Assembly (NCBI GenBank): GCA_005281725.1
Contig: SSBO01000012.1
Location: forward strand, 6,203,177 to 6,267,176
Origin: Wuchereria bancrofti
Lineage: Eukaryota > Nematoda > Chromadorea > Rhabditida > Onchocercidae
Reading direction: 5' to 3'
Length of the DNA: 64,000 bases
Of the stretch, positions 47,448-60,500 are shown piece by piece. A program made the position numbers and the translations under genes. Each line of letters opens with the position of its first letter. Positions within the stretch are counted from its first letter, which is position 1. The notes below the pieces were generated by a model. It was not told where the DNA came from. It saw nothing but the letters and a program-made list of their open reading frames with translations, and ran no database searches.

Positions 47448-50400
47448 ATGGATACCTGTGCACAAGATCAACAAAATCTGGAAGGAACGGTAAATACCGA
47501 AGAAGGTACTTTCTAGTCAAGAGTTGTTTTAAAACAGTGGCATAACTTTTGCAGATAAGTGTTTCGTGTTTTCGTTAAGAACCATGTCGAATCACAAAGC
47601 TTGTATATTGTCGTGTCCGTCATTCAGTTACTGTTTGAAGACACGTTATGCTGAATATGGATTTATGAGGACTCACCGTCTGCATGAGTGGGAAGTATTT
47701 GTGGTAGAGAAGCGGAATTGGAAGATTTAGTATACATATTGCTCATATCGGTTTCATAATTGCTAGCGTTGTATCCATTCTCGGAAGGTGGCTGAGTACT
47801 TTATGTTTATTGTTTATAATTCCGTACTAAGTTCTAATTTCAAACTAGCATACTGCTATGTGTAATGTCGATTGTTGCAGAAAAAATCAAAGTTGAGCAG
47901 CAAACACATTGTTTGTGTGGAAGTAGTGATGAGTCGTCATTCATGATATGCTGTGATCATTGCGGTGTCTGGTACCATGGAGCTTGCTTGCAAGTAATGC
48001 TTCCAAGTTTCCACTTAATTGCGAAAAAAACTGCCGTGTGTAGAAAAGGATGGATATAGTTTGGAATAGGAAATACTTGCATTTTTTTCTTAATATGGTT
48101 TTTTCCTTATTATTCTCATAAATTTTATAAACTTTGTCTATATAAATCAAGAAATAATTCACTGGATATTAACGTATAACTGGTAAATTAGTTAATGTTT
48201 ATGTCAAAGTCATTTAGCAGTGCTTTTTACCGTATGGTGTTAATAATTTCCATGACTGAGCACGTCCCGTTCAAGTTATATATTTATGTTTAAGGTCACT
48301 CGAACCCAAGCAAATCGTATCGAAACGTATGCGTGCCCTCCTTGTATTAGCAAAGACAGTAGTTTAAAAATCATGTACCGCGCTGCAGTGAGTTTCTTCA
48401 ATAACTTTCAGATGAGCTCGCGTTTTTTTTTTAATGAGTAATGGTGTTTTTTAAATACGAGATTATTCTTTTTAAATATCCTTAATTTTTTTTCATTTAC
48501 TTTCCAGAAGAGGGAACGAGAAAAGAGCGTCCATTGCGAGAAGCAATGCAAATCAAAGGGGTCTAGAAACAATATTAAAATTCAAAGCGGGCTGAGATGT
48601 TCTTCAAAAGATGACCATGGTCTGATTGTTGCCAATAATGTAGATCGATTTTTCGTTGTGAAGATAACGTGACTGCTCATCATCAGCATAAGAAATTTTG
48701 CATGCATTATTTCTAATTTTGTGGACTGTATTGATACTGATTATGTGGAACTCTTGCAGAAGAAAAGCGTGGGGAAGGTTGCAACAACTGCATTAATTGT
48801 TTTCGATCGGCAGATTGTGGTAAATGTGCGAACTGTATTACTTCTGTAGAACCATGCTTAAAGCGTATTTGTTTGCAGTCAGAATGGTGGAATAAATACA
48901 AGAAAAAACAGCAACAGTTTAAAGTTTCTGGCAGAGAAAGTGGTTTTGTTTTTAATTTTGCGGAAATGAAATGGAAGGATTTTGTTTGTTTTTTTAATGT
49001 CAAAATTTACTGGACAAATCACTGTCAAATCATTTGTGAGAGCTCGAAAATATGTTTTCATTATTGTTTCTATCCGAATTTCTGTAACCTGTCTTATTAC
49101 CGTAGCCTAATGCATTTTCAATCATTTAGTGGTAAATTAATCTTTCAAAGAACGGTAGGGAGTAGAGTTATGTTAAAGATCGTAATATTGAATATTTGAA
49201 TTATAGTAGGTGATCTGCCATCACTGATTAAATTTAGTGATGAATCAAGACAAAGTTTTACTTTCAGCGGTTCATTCGAACATGCACTCAGTCCTAGCCA
49301 AGGGCAAGAAAGAACGAATGAAGTATGCTTAGTGAGTCGTTATGCTAGTTCATTGTAAATTGTTTACTATCTTATTTCTCGTTGAACGTTGGTAATAGTT
49401 TTTAGCACAACAGATGATGACGATGATGATAACGTGGGAATTTTTAAAAGAGAAGGTGGTTCGACACGTTCTGGCTCCGCCGCAAGTGTTGCCAAAAAAG
49501 CTCAAAGAAAAGTAACAAAAAAAAAGAAAACCGTAGCATATCAGGTTATTTATTACTAACTTTTGGGAGGTGACAAATGCTTTATGTCTTATTTGTTTAT
49601 TATAAGCTTTCTTCCGGAAAAGAAACAAACAAAATGCAAAGAAATAACACTGGAAGGACTTTTCGATGTATAAATGCCATTTAATGTTTAATATATGTAT
49701 GTCATTTGAGGTATTATACCTTTGTTACGGCTATTTCTTCGCATTCTTGTCCAACGTCCTAATTTTTATTATATGAGGAACTACATATTTGCTCATAATC
49801 ATCATTGATATGGTCTAATCAGGTTTTGTATTCCAAAATTTTTTAGGCAGTTTTGTACCGTAAATTTATTTCAGACCTTCAGCATTAAAATGAAGATAAT
49901 TTTGTTTTCTTATGTCTGTCGCATCATACAGTAACGTGATCCACAAAAATGATGGGACAATAATTTAATGTTTTTAGAAACGTCAAACAAATGCAGCAGG
50001 GGGAAGAGCAAAGAAGTCAAAAATCAGCGATTTTTCATTTACAACAGGTATGGAAGCAAATCATTCTTAGTAGCGGCGTTCTTAAGCAGTCAGCTTTTAT
50101 TTTCATTTACGTTGGTAAATCAAGTGTAATATGGCAAATTTTATAGTTTGCTATGTTTCAATTCGTATTTCATGTTGAGATTGGATGAAGTAGTAAGTAC
50201 CGATTACGAGGGATATTTTTCGTCTGACAATGAAATAAAAAAGAAAATATGACGTTCTTTAACCTTCAAGTGATATAGCACTGGAAAGTATTAAGTTTTT
50301 GGGGTTCTTTAGATATATTTTGCTTAATTTACTGTGTCTTACAGAGCAACGCCAAAAAATTGCATCGGCCATTTATAATCGCCGCTCACATCGCCATAAC

Positions 50401-53400
50401 CCGAATAAGGTTTGAAGTCTAATGCACATATGTCTTTCCAGGGCTTCTTTAGCAGTTGTAAAGCGTTTTTGGCATTCACCAATTATCTATATAATTTCCG
50501 AAAAGTGCCCAATTATTGTTGAATAATTGTTAAATTCCAGTAATCACATTAGTTAATAGTCTTGAGCGGCATTGTTATTAACTCATCAGTACTGAGTTTA
50601 TTTTTATAGATATTTTACTCATTTAAATTTATTATGTTGATAACTTAATTCCTAGGTGAGTAATCTTTGTAGGAAAAATCAAAGCATTGTGAGGGACCCC
50701 AGTGCACGAATTCCACACGTGCGCAGTCGAAATTCTGTTGCGAAGAATGCGGAATGAATTTGGCACGTGTATGTTACTCGAACTTTAGTTGGCAACGTCG
50801 TTGTTTGTTTTCAGTAGTCTTAACGCTATTGAAAGGAATTAATTTTTTGTTGGATAATTTTAAGTTGTTTAAAATATTTGTTAAACCACTTATGACAAAT
50901 ACTGCTTAGTTTCTGCCGAAGTCCTTATTCCAAAATTGCCGATTTATTTCTAGGATCGTTTACGTGCCATCTTGCCGAACCGTGTTCACTCATTTTGGGA
51001 TAATATGTCATATTCTATGGAACATTCACAGCATTTACGAGATGCAGCGGAAGAGCAGATTCAATTTTTCACGGTATTATATCGCTTTGAGTAATTGAAG
51101 TAACTTCAAATTTACTGGAAGTTACCTCGGCTGGTTTTTATAGCGTGGTTCGGGGAAGTTATAACCAATAGTTTTACATGGTCCTAGTGGTGATATGTAA
51201 CTTTCATACATCTTCTATTTGATATAATTTCATATATCTTTTTTCTGCTCTTGTAATCTCACGTTTTCAAAAGGTGAGGTCTAGGTACGGAAGTGACAGT
51301 TCCAGATGGGTTAAGGAATTGAAAGGTATAATTTGCCCTTTCATTGTTTGTTTCTCGGCGAATCAGTAGCTGTTTAGCTTTCTTTGACTGAAATAATCTT
51401 TTAATAAATTTATCACTGTAATAAATGAAACGCAATAATCATGTTTTAATCGCATATTTCCACCTTTTAATTCATCTTATATCTCAAATTTTTGATTATG
51501 ATATCCTTGCTGTATGTTGGGTTATATCGTTTCGAGCGATTAATATTTCCCTCAAGCATTTGAGTTAAAACCTTTCGCGAAATTTTTTATATAAAAGATT
51601 TCAAACTTCTTAAGCTAAAATATCGTGTCAACAGCTGATTTGCTCAGTTTTTCACAGCAACTTAAATATCGAGTAGGGGACCGTTGAAACTCCAGAGACT
51701 TATTAATGCAGTGGTCTTTCTATCAAATTAAGCGCGACCATGCTAGCATTTTTCTTCTGTTGGATATTGCTGTTAAGGTCGTTGGTTGTTCTGCATCTTA
51801 GAGAGATCCTATGAAATAATGCTCTCTGGATTCTAGATTCACTGTAACTTTTTTCTACCAAATCAAGTTCAGTTGTCTTCTGGAAATATTTTTTCACGGT
51901 ATTGCTTGCTTTTATTTGGATCTACTTTTCACTTGAAAGTTTCCCTTCTCAGTCACAGTTTGGAAATTTATCTGTTTGTACGTGTTTTTGAGTCGATATG
52001 TTAATGGTAGAAAAGAAGTAAGAAGTTTCGTTTGGTTTACTATTTAAACTATCTACTTCTCAGTCTGCGATATCATGGGTTCCATTGTTTTCTTTGCAGA
52101 ATAAAGTGCGCATATTCGCAGATTTTCAGGACGAATTACAAAAATGGATTTCGGTATGTCTCGTATTATATTGCATTTGAGGAAAATATAGTTATATAAA
52201 ACTTACACTTAAAATGTAGACTGGACATTTAATCTTCTGTAGGGAATTTCGGTCAGTCGAAGGAGTAAATTATGACCATGCAGTTTGTTTATGAGAACTT
52301 ATTTGAGGTTTTTTGTGTTATGTCGCAGATCACTGTTCATTCCATTTTTTTTTTATCTTCTTACGGGTTATTTTCGAATCTTATTTAGGTTACTGAAAAG
52401 ATCGAATCTGTGAACGAAGTAGCCGTCAATAGTTCACCGGACATGGATTTCGTAAGTAACTGGTTTTTGATTTTGGAGCTGTCTTCATTGTTTTGGTTTG
52501 AATTCTAACGGGAAATTTATTATAGTTGATATAGATATATGCACTTTTAAAATATGCTTGTTAAGGTGCTACATTGTTCTGTATGCGCTTTGGAATTTCC
52601 AGCCAAACTCATTGTAAAACATATGGAGCGTTGCTTCGTGCGTAATGAAAAACAGAGTTGCTATGGCACTCCGAATAAGGTTCGTTTTTTTCAGTATTAA
52701 ATAAAATTAAGAGTTGAAGTACTGTGAGTAATTTTCAATAAATACTAAACACATTTGTTGTGTGCGTGAATTTTGTTTGAAGGTTCTTTACAATATGAAA
52801 TAATCTTTTGTCTATCATGCTTCCAAAGCTGGTGTAATCGTTATTACCGTGTCTTTTTAATTTCAAGTTTTAGTCGCAAGTCAATCCGTATAATATTTTC
52901 TGCGAGCAATTTAATAAAGCCAATAATACGTTTTGCAAACGTCTTCGTGTGTTATGTAGTGAACATTACAAGTCTACAGAGAATGCTACAAAGGTATAAT
53001 GATACTGTGTAAAAATACATTTTTTGTTTAGAAATTAATTCTTTCTATCCGTTCACAATTATTGTCTTTGGCATGCTAAAATTGCTACCACTTCACTGAT
53101 GAAATTTTCTTGTGACAAATGAATCTACTTAAGTTACATTTTTTGTGGTGGTTTTATCGACAACCCAATTCTGGAACCAACCAAATGGTTTTTCCGTCAG
53201 TTTCATTGTTTGATTATCTCTGGAACTAGTACTTATTGTTCATAAATGAAGTCGTATTCAGGTGTGTGGTTATCCTTTTGCATGGAACAAAAACAAATTT
53301 CGATCCGTTATCAAAACGTTTGATGACATGCAAGCCCTCCTTCAAGAAGGCTTTTGTCATTGCCCACGGAAAAACTGTCTTCAGCATCATAATTGGGTTC

Positions 53401-53847
53401 AGGTCTGTATCAAACGTTCTTTTAGATTTCACACTTTCAATTCTTAAATCTAAATAAATTTAGAATGCAATGGGTTTGATCGACGTGGAACTCCTTAATC
53501 TTTTAATCAAATTAGACGAGTGGTTCGAGAAAAAACGAACACTTCAAGTCTCCGAAACCATGCGTGGTGATGTGCTTTCACTTTTTTGCGACAAAACAGT
53601 TCGCTTCAACACATCAGTGGATAAAGATAGTTCCATCCTGGTCTGTACTTCCGGTAATTCCGATCTGGCTGATGATATGCAATGCCAGAATGCAAAGCAG
53701 TTTATGAATGCAACTATGGCAAATATAAAGGGCGCACGTTACACTGATTGCAATGATGTTTGTGACGATAATACGCAAGTACACTTTAAAAACATTGCCG
53801 GTAAAGAGAATAACAATAGGATTATGTGTGGTCATACTGCAGCATAG
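47448..53847 (+). CDS. cfp-1: CFP1/CXXC1, PHD and CXXC subunit of the SET1 complex
   Basis: Chromatin-targeting subunit of SET1/COMPASS, which deposits H3K4me3 at promoters. Seventeen exons give about 662 aa (human 656): 47448-47505, 47881-47993, 48295-48387, 48508-48619, 48760-48942, 49268-49331, 49406-49544, 49978-50047, 50345-50409, 50673-50768, 50954-51073, 52100-52153, 52389-52451, 52566-52679, 52874-52993, 53262-53402, 53464-53847. The PHD finger is CLCGSSDESSFMICCDHCG plus WYHGACLQ and YACPPC. A CXXC finger follows at 48760 onward, with a shortened second half. Basic repeats, the CFP1 middle zinc motif (CEGPQCTNSTRAQSKFCCEE), a coiled coil and the CFP1 C-terminal domain (FCHCPRKNCLQHHNW, KLDEWFEKKRTLQ) complete it. 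The junctions between 48920 and 49410 are uncertain: frame and donors allow more than one solution. All other exons are firm. Confidence 0.93.
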
Positions 53848-54080
53848 GGCTTGTCAGCTTCCATTATGATTACTTAAGAAATCATCGATCTTTGGATATG
53901 CGTTTTTTTTATTATTATTCGTTGGAAGTGCTGTTGTATGGTAAATTTATGTATGTTTTTCAGGCATCGTGAAATACTGATCTAGAACTTTGAAATTACT
54001 AGTTGTATATTAAAATTCGACTATTACTCGAGAATCTCAATGAAAGAATTACTTTCAGACCTCATGCACTAATAGTTTCT

Positions 54081-54086
54081 AATAAA
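54081..54086 (+). other. Poly(A) signal of cfp-1
   Basis: AATAAA about 235 bases after the CFP1 stop codon, followed by T/GT-rich sequence (TTTATGTTTTTTCG). Confidence 0.6.
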
Positions 54087-54922
54087 ATCTTTATGTTTTT
54101 TCGTTTGTTTACGAACATTTATTTGGAACAATCCCATATGTTCATCTCTTTACTCATGTACACAAAACTTATATAAAAAATGTTTTTAAAAGGTATAGCT
54201 GTTGTCTCAGTGTCTTGGTAAATACGTAATTGGCGAAAACAGCAAATAAATATTTCCAGAAATCTCAAAAAGATAACCGCATTTGTTGTACACTGTTCCG
54301 TTGTCATTTGTGATTTCCATGTGCTGCATTATGGTAGCAATAAAAATGCACTTCTTAGCGGCACAAAATATCGAATTTTAGGTTTTCTTGAACAAACAGG
54401 AAGCATTATTTTCTCGTCGTTCAGTCAGCTTGTATTTTTCCAGTTTGGATATGTAAGTTTCTACATGATCTTCGTTAATTTTAGTACTTGCAGATGTGTT
54501 GTGGTATCCTGGAACTGATTACGTGGACTCTTTTAATGTATTGCACTGTTCGTTTGATTAAGTTTACGTTGGTGTAATTGTAGATTAATTCACTGTTAAT
54601 GAAATAATGTTAGAACTATACCTCGGTTAGCAGTTTTTGGCTGAATTATATTACTAATTTTTTATGATTGGTCCGCTTCTTTATTCCTTTTTTTCTACAC
54701 CTGTAACTTTAATTTTAATAAATTTTTTTAAAGAATAAATTTTGCTAACGGTTTATTTTATGATGCAGGAAGAGACATTGAGTTTTTGCTCTCAAGAGCA
54801 AGTATTTCCATATATATTAAGCAGTGGTGGTGCTGAGAAGCATCACTGCATCTACAGATATTCATCTGTCGCTTTGGAAATGTATTGCACTGGAAGTGTA
54901 TTTCGGTTCACCTAGCTTTTTT
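54087..54922. other. Spacer between cfp-1 and phosphomannomutase
   Basis: About 840 bases, no coding segment recognised. It joins the cfp-1 poly(A) signal to the phosphomannomutase leader acceptor. The distance is long for a C. elegans-type operon. Confidence 0.5.
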
Positions 54923-54924
54923 AG
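54923..54924 (+). other. Trans-splice acceptor of phosphomannomutase
   Basis: CCTAGCTTTTTTAG ends a single base before the phosphomannomutase ATG. A one-base leader makes a spliced-leader site the simplest explanation. Confidence 0.6.
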
Positions 54925-54925
54925 A

Positions 54926-56756
54926 ATGAATGAATCGAAAGGAACCACAGTTCTTCTTTTTGATGTTGATGGTACTCTAACATTACCACGTCAGGTATGT
55001 TATATTATGAATACTATGGATTTGCAGGTTTTGTTAGAGATTTTTTTGTCCAGACCGCAAATTTGTATACGTTGTGCGCTCTGTGTATTTCATATATTTC
55101 TTGGCCGGTGAGGGTATACTGACTAGTTTTTTTTTTTGTGTGTCATTCTCCAGAAGTTGGATCAGGAAATGAGCAATTTCATGATGGAAGTTCACAAAGC
55201 AGTACCTTTAGCAGTAGTGAGCGGTTCTGATCTACCAAAGGTGGTCGAGCAGTTGGGAGAAAGCCTAGAGGATGGTAAATATTTGTTATGTACAAGTAAG
55301 AAGTTCGGCATCTATTGATAATGTTAATTCATACAGAATTTTGTTTTCGTACAGTCCGATTAAATGGGCTCGGTAGTATTTTGATGTATTTCCACCATTG
55401 TGTTTTGTTTAACATGGTCGCTTTCATTATTTCTGCGTCAATTGACTCCGTAGAATTTGTTATAGTTCTGAGCCGTTTCGATTATGTGTTCAGCGAAAAT
55501 GGACTTGTAAGTGTCAGTAAAGGGACTACATTTCCCGTGCAGGTTTTTTTTATTTCCTCATATTCTCATACCACAAACATCTTAATTTGCTTGCTTTGTT
55601 TAATTTATTTTTTAGAAATTGGTTGCATTTTGTCGAGTTTTAAACGATGATTCCATACTTCCGTTTTCATGATTGACTGCTTTATTAGCACAGATGAGCT
55701 CCACTTAACTGAAATTTGACTGCTGTTCGTTTTCCCCTTTTGCAAATTGGAATTGAAATACTTGCAGTCAATAAAGCATCTTCTTGGTGAAAAGCGACTG
55801 AAAGAACTCATCAATTTCACGTTACGAGAATTTTCAAAAATTGATTTGCCTGTTAAACGTGGAAATTTCATTGAATTCCGAAATGCAAGTTCCGTCTACT
55901 CGTTTTTTTAAGCTTTCGATGGTATCGAAGAATCCTCTAAAGTAGAAAACGGAAGTAGAAAAAAAGGATTCACGGCAGTATAGAATAAAAGGAATTTCAG
56001 TCACAAAATATGGCAACATCGTCTTTTATCTTATGCACTGCAGTTAAAGATTTCTGGAATGAGATTGTTTTACATTGGCAAGTGTGAATGTTTTAGTGTG
56101 TGACAATATCGAAAATCCTAAAGGATTTCATCGATGTGTATTTAACACATGAAAGTACCTATCCTCACACCACTAAGCTGTACAGTGAGTCTGATTATAC
56201 GAAAACTCCAATTTAGGGAATGCTAAATCTCTCACCAATAGGCCGAAATTGTACTCAAGAAGAGCGACTGCAATTTGTGGTATATGATGAGAAACATGGT
56301 GTGCGTAAGGAATTTGTTAAGAAACTTGAAGATTTCACGAGAGGATGGGATCTCAATATTCGTATAGGTAAATAAAGCTCATTTCACTTTTTTTCTTTCA
56401 TTGCACATTTGAACAGTTCATCTCATAGGTGGCCAGATCAGTGTCGATGTATTTCCGTATGGTTGGGACAAAAGGTATTGTTTGCAGTTCCTGGATGATT
56501 TCCACACCATCCACTTCTTTGGCGATAAAACTGCACCGGTTTGTCATTATTTCATGTTTGTCTCAGTGAGGTACACATTGTATTGTATGTTTTTACAGTT
56601 AATATGCGATAAATTGTATGTTTATATGCATATATTTCCCTTGTTTAGGGAGGTAATGACTATGATCTGTTTATTGATCCTAGAACTACTGGACATACTG
56701 TCGAAGATCCTGAAGACACGAGGGAACAAGTCCGCAAGCTGTTGGAAACTCTCTGA
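54926..56756 (+). CDS. PMM2: Phosphomannomutase (PMM1/PMM2 family)
   Basis: Cytosolic HAD-family enzyme converting mannose-6-phosphate to mannose-1-phosphate for GDP-mannose, needed for N-glycosylation and GPI anchors. Seven exons join in phase to 250 aa (human PMM2 246): 54926-54994, 55154-55274, 55466-55542, 55768-55884, 56217-56367, 56429-56538, 56649-56756. The catalytic loop [11 protein letters not shown] carries the nucleophile Asp13 and acid/base Asp15. Further family blocks are [28 protein letters not shown] with [12 protein letters not shown] (substrate-binding arginines), [15 protein letters not shown] and [16 protein letters not shown]. The fourth intron (55885-56216) begins GCAAGT rather than GT: ending the exon before it restores the invariant FRNGMLN, so this is a GC-AG intron. 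Start chosen at the first ATG after a T-rich acceptor. Confidence 0.96.
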
Positions 56757-57518
56757 TAGCAATCACACTGTAATACTTCGATGCCATTTTTATACAGTAA
56801 ATGTTGAGTAATGAATTAGAGAAAGTACTGTTAATTTTATTCGAAAACATTTTTCATTTTACCTCTATTTTTTGCGATGAATGTGTAGTAACTAGACACG
56901 TCTTCTAAGGTATTTTCCTTTCAAAAATTATAAAGCAAAACAAAGTGCTATTTATGCTTTTGCTACAATGTATACAAATATAGTCAGTAAGTGCTCATTT
57001 TCCATGCTAAAAATATGCGACTTTGATTACTACATTAACTAACCTTCGCACCCTACGTAATTGATCGTTTCTGTAAGTCATAAATTTTTGTAATACCTAT
57101 CTGTCATACAAGAAATGAATGATGAAAACGTCATGAGCCTAATTCACTAGGAGATAGGTAATGATACATTACAGTGGTATATAGAGAACTAGTATGGAAA
57201 TGTGATAAACATTATAAATCTATCCGGAAATATCACGAAAGCAAATATCTGCAACTACAAAGTGGAAGAAAAGGCGATCCCTTTAAGTAGGTGTGTTTGT
57301 GTTGTATGTCGGTGACATCGAGAGGTGACTCGACCGCGATACCAACGTTGAATTCTGAGAACATTTGTCTGTATGAGAATTTCGTTTGATGAAATTTTTG
57401 TATACCGGAACACATTGGAAAATCTAATTCACACAAACTCTTTAAATAGTACTCCACGAATTACTAATACTCTGGGATATACATTAAGGCATACTAAATT
57501 GAAACACAACTGAATGAA
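56757..57518. other. Convergent intergenic stretch
   Basis: Holds the 3' flanks of phosphomannomutase (+) and the inversin-like gene (-). The minus-strand frame at 57233-57457 could be a further C-terminal exon of the inversin-like gene, but no motif supports that. Confidence 0.4.
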
Positions 57519-60500
57519 TCAAACCGTGTGGCTTTTCGTTAAATGATAATTGACAGTTTTGATGAACCTAATTAAAATAAGGATATGAGTCTGCGTAAAA
57601 TCCGATAGAAATAAATCGTACATTCGTGCAGCCGTATCCTGTATTTCACTAGCCAACAGTGCACCATTTTTTTCTAAAAATGAGGCAAGAATATAGTTTT
57701 TCCTTTCTAGAGCTAGTGATAACGTTGTTTGATTGTCGGCAGCCGAATAGCAATTGATATTTGATGAGTTTCTGTAATAAAAGCGTACGTAACACTTCTG
57801 TCTTTTAAATGATGTCGACTTTTCTTTGGATGTAAGGTAAATAAGTTTCATTTGTTGTTGTAAAGTTTTTTAGTTTCTTTCCATGCGAAACGGTCATAGG
57901 CTGCAGTTAAGAATGAAAGTACAGTGAAAGGAAAACGGCTAACTTGAGCATTAAAATGATTGTAGACCAGCAGCCCTGTCGTACTGCAACCATTAGAGGA
58001 TCCCATCCACGATTATCCCTTATCAGAGGATCTGCCCCACACTTCAAATTGAATGTCATTACCAAATTAAACTTTTAAAAAGGGAGTGATCAGAGAGATA
58101 ACGAATTCTCTTTAAAGGAATGAAAAAAGTACTTTTAACAAGTATCGTACGCATTGCGCGGCATTATGTTCAGTAGCGCAGTGTAGTGGCGTTTGGCCCA
58201 TATTATTTCGCGTGTTTAACAAAGATGAATCCTTTAGATAATGAAGAAGATGACGAAGGGTTTCCTTCTTGCTATCGGAATTTGCTGCCATATGAAGAAC
58301 TGTGTTGTTGAACTAAATCAGAAATTCTATTATATCGTAATAATCCCATACCGTATATAGCATTTACATTTTTTCGTGAACTTTGAAAATTCACCTTGTC
58401 TTGACTGAAGAAGTCAACACCAGCGTGAAGAAAACACCGTACAGCTTCTGCACTACCACTTTTTGCTGCCACTGCAAGAGGGGTCTCACCAAGTTTGTTT
58501 TGCTTCTAAAATTTTTAAATGAAGCCTAATTATTAGCACATGTGTAATTGGCTGAACATATTAAAATAAATCTACATCTAGCAGTTTGAAGCGAATAGAT
58601 TGCGAACATCGATTTTTTTGTTTTACAAATCAGGATGCATCATCAAGCCAGTAGTGGGTCGATATTTCGACGATTATAGCAGGTGAAATATTAGCTGCAA
58701 CGGTTTTAACTTTATTTCTTACCCCTGCATTGCTTGCAATGCAATGACATAAGAAGACTGCTATATGCAGAATAACGGAAGAATATTTCATTACCGAAGC
58801 TTTCTCCACAGTTCTTATCAACTCTAAAGTGAACGTACCTCAGCATTCCATTTAAGCAAGAGTAGCGTGTTGATGACCTCAACATGACCGCCTGCTGCAG
58901 CTAAATGAAGTGCAGTGCAACCGTAACTGTCACAGTCCTCCTGATTTACTACTGGATTTGCGTCGATCATGGTACGTATCGAGATATTGACACCATTTAT
59001 TGCTGCCCACATAAATGCGCTGTGACCATCATTTGTACGAAGTTCCTGAAGAAATTTTCATAAATGGGTTGGCTTAGTGATTATCGCAAATGCGAATGAA
59101 AGTTAAGACTTCTAGACAAAAAATTCCTTTCTGAGATTTGAGCTTTGTATTTTGTGATGGACATAAAAACTTACATCAGCATATTTATTAGCTTTATACA
59201 AGAGCCTAAGTGTAGCACAGAACCCACGGACAGCAGCATAGTGCATCGGAGTTGCACCATAACTGTCTTGTCCTCTTACTGTCGCACCACATTTCAAAAG
59301 TAGCACCACTTGAAGCAATCTACCTCCAGCCGCTGCATGATGCAATGCTGTGCGGAAATCCGGATCAACAGACTTCAACTGCTTACTTAACAAATGCTTA
59401 AAAAAATTACTACATCAGTACTATGTCTCTTAGTATAAATAAAAATGTGCAAGCGTGTTTCTACGGTGATTTTCATAATTTGTGAGGTAACTAATTCATG
59501 AAACGAATGAAGATAACGTCAGCTGGAACATGGCATGTTTATTTGGGAGAAAACGACGAACTAACAAATATGTACAAACCTTTTTTCCACCTTTATAAAC
59601 CAAAAGAGCTTTAGTAAGTGAAACTGCATCGCTGATTACTGAGCACATCAACGCCGTTTGTCCAAACACATCTCGCAAGAAGACAAGCTCAGGACAGCAC
59701 CTCATAATTATCTTAACTACCTCCAACCGTGCTAAATCATTTAACAAGTGAATTACAGGTCAATGGATTATCGTAATAATATTTTCAAAACAAGTGCTAG
59801 TGAGAACTTGGTTTACCAAACATGAGGAATTTCCGATACACTCCGTTGAAGAAGCTATATGACATAAATTAGAGCAAGTACTTCTGTAAAATACCAGGCG
59901 AAGAACCGATATGATGAATCAACAAAGAAATTCAACCTTTTTCACATTCAGGACATCTTTTTTCGAAAGTTTCAATCACCGTGCATCCACCAAGTAAAAA
60001 CATTTTTAGCTCTGTTGCTGCCAATTTATTATCATATTTCAGTAAAGATGAAGAATGTTTAGTGAAACAAGCAAAACCGCACTTCATTGTCGCCATTTCG
60101 TGCAACACTGTGCCTCTAAATCAACAATAAACAAAGTGAAACAAACAATACTACCAACTTTTGCTAACATCACGCAGCTGCATAATAACAGTAAAATATA
60201 TTTTGCACAAGTACATTTCTGCTTTCTAACCGTCCAATTCGCCAGAACAGTGCTCGTTTTGATGCCATTTTAAGAGCAACTACAGCGACAGATCCTTTCA
60301 CCGAATTATAGATCTTGTTAATGATTTCATTAAGATTATCAGTAAGTAACAAATTTGCAGCTTCTACACTATTCCAAAGACACGCCACATGTACTGGTGT
60401 CTGATTGTCTTGATTGCACTGTTGCAGCATCTCTTCCACCAGTATCCATCCGAAATATTTTATGATGAAACTTATTATAATCTGTAATATAAAAACAACG

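Noticed and set aside
49200..49321. Alternative cfp-1 exon reading DLPSLIKFSDESRQS
   Set aside because: It looks coding but ends in phase 0, which does not fit the next exon's acidic frame (DDDDDDNVG). A different reading of the right half was preferred; the point stays open.
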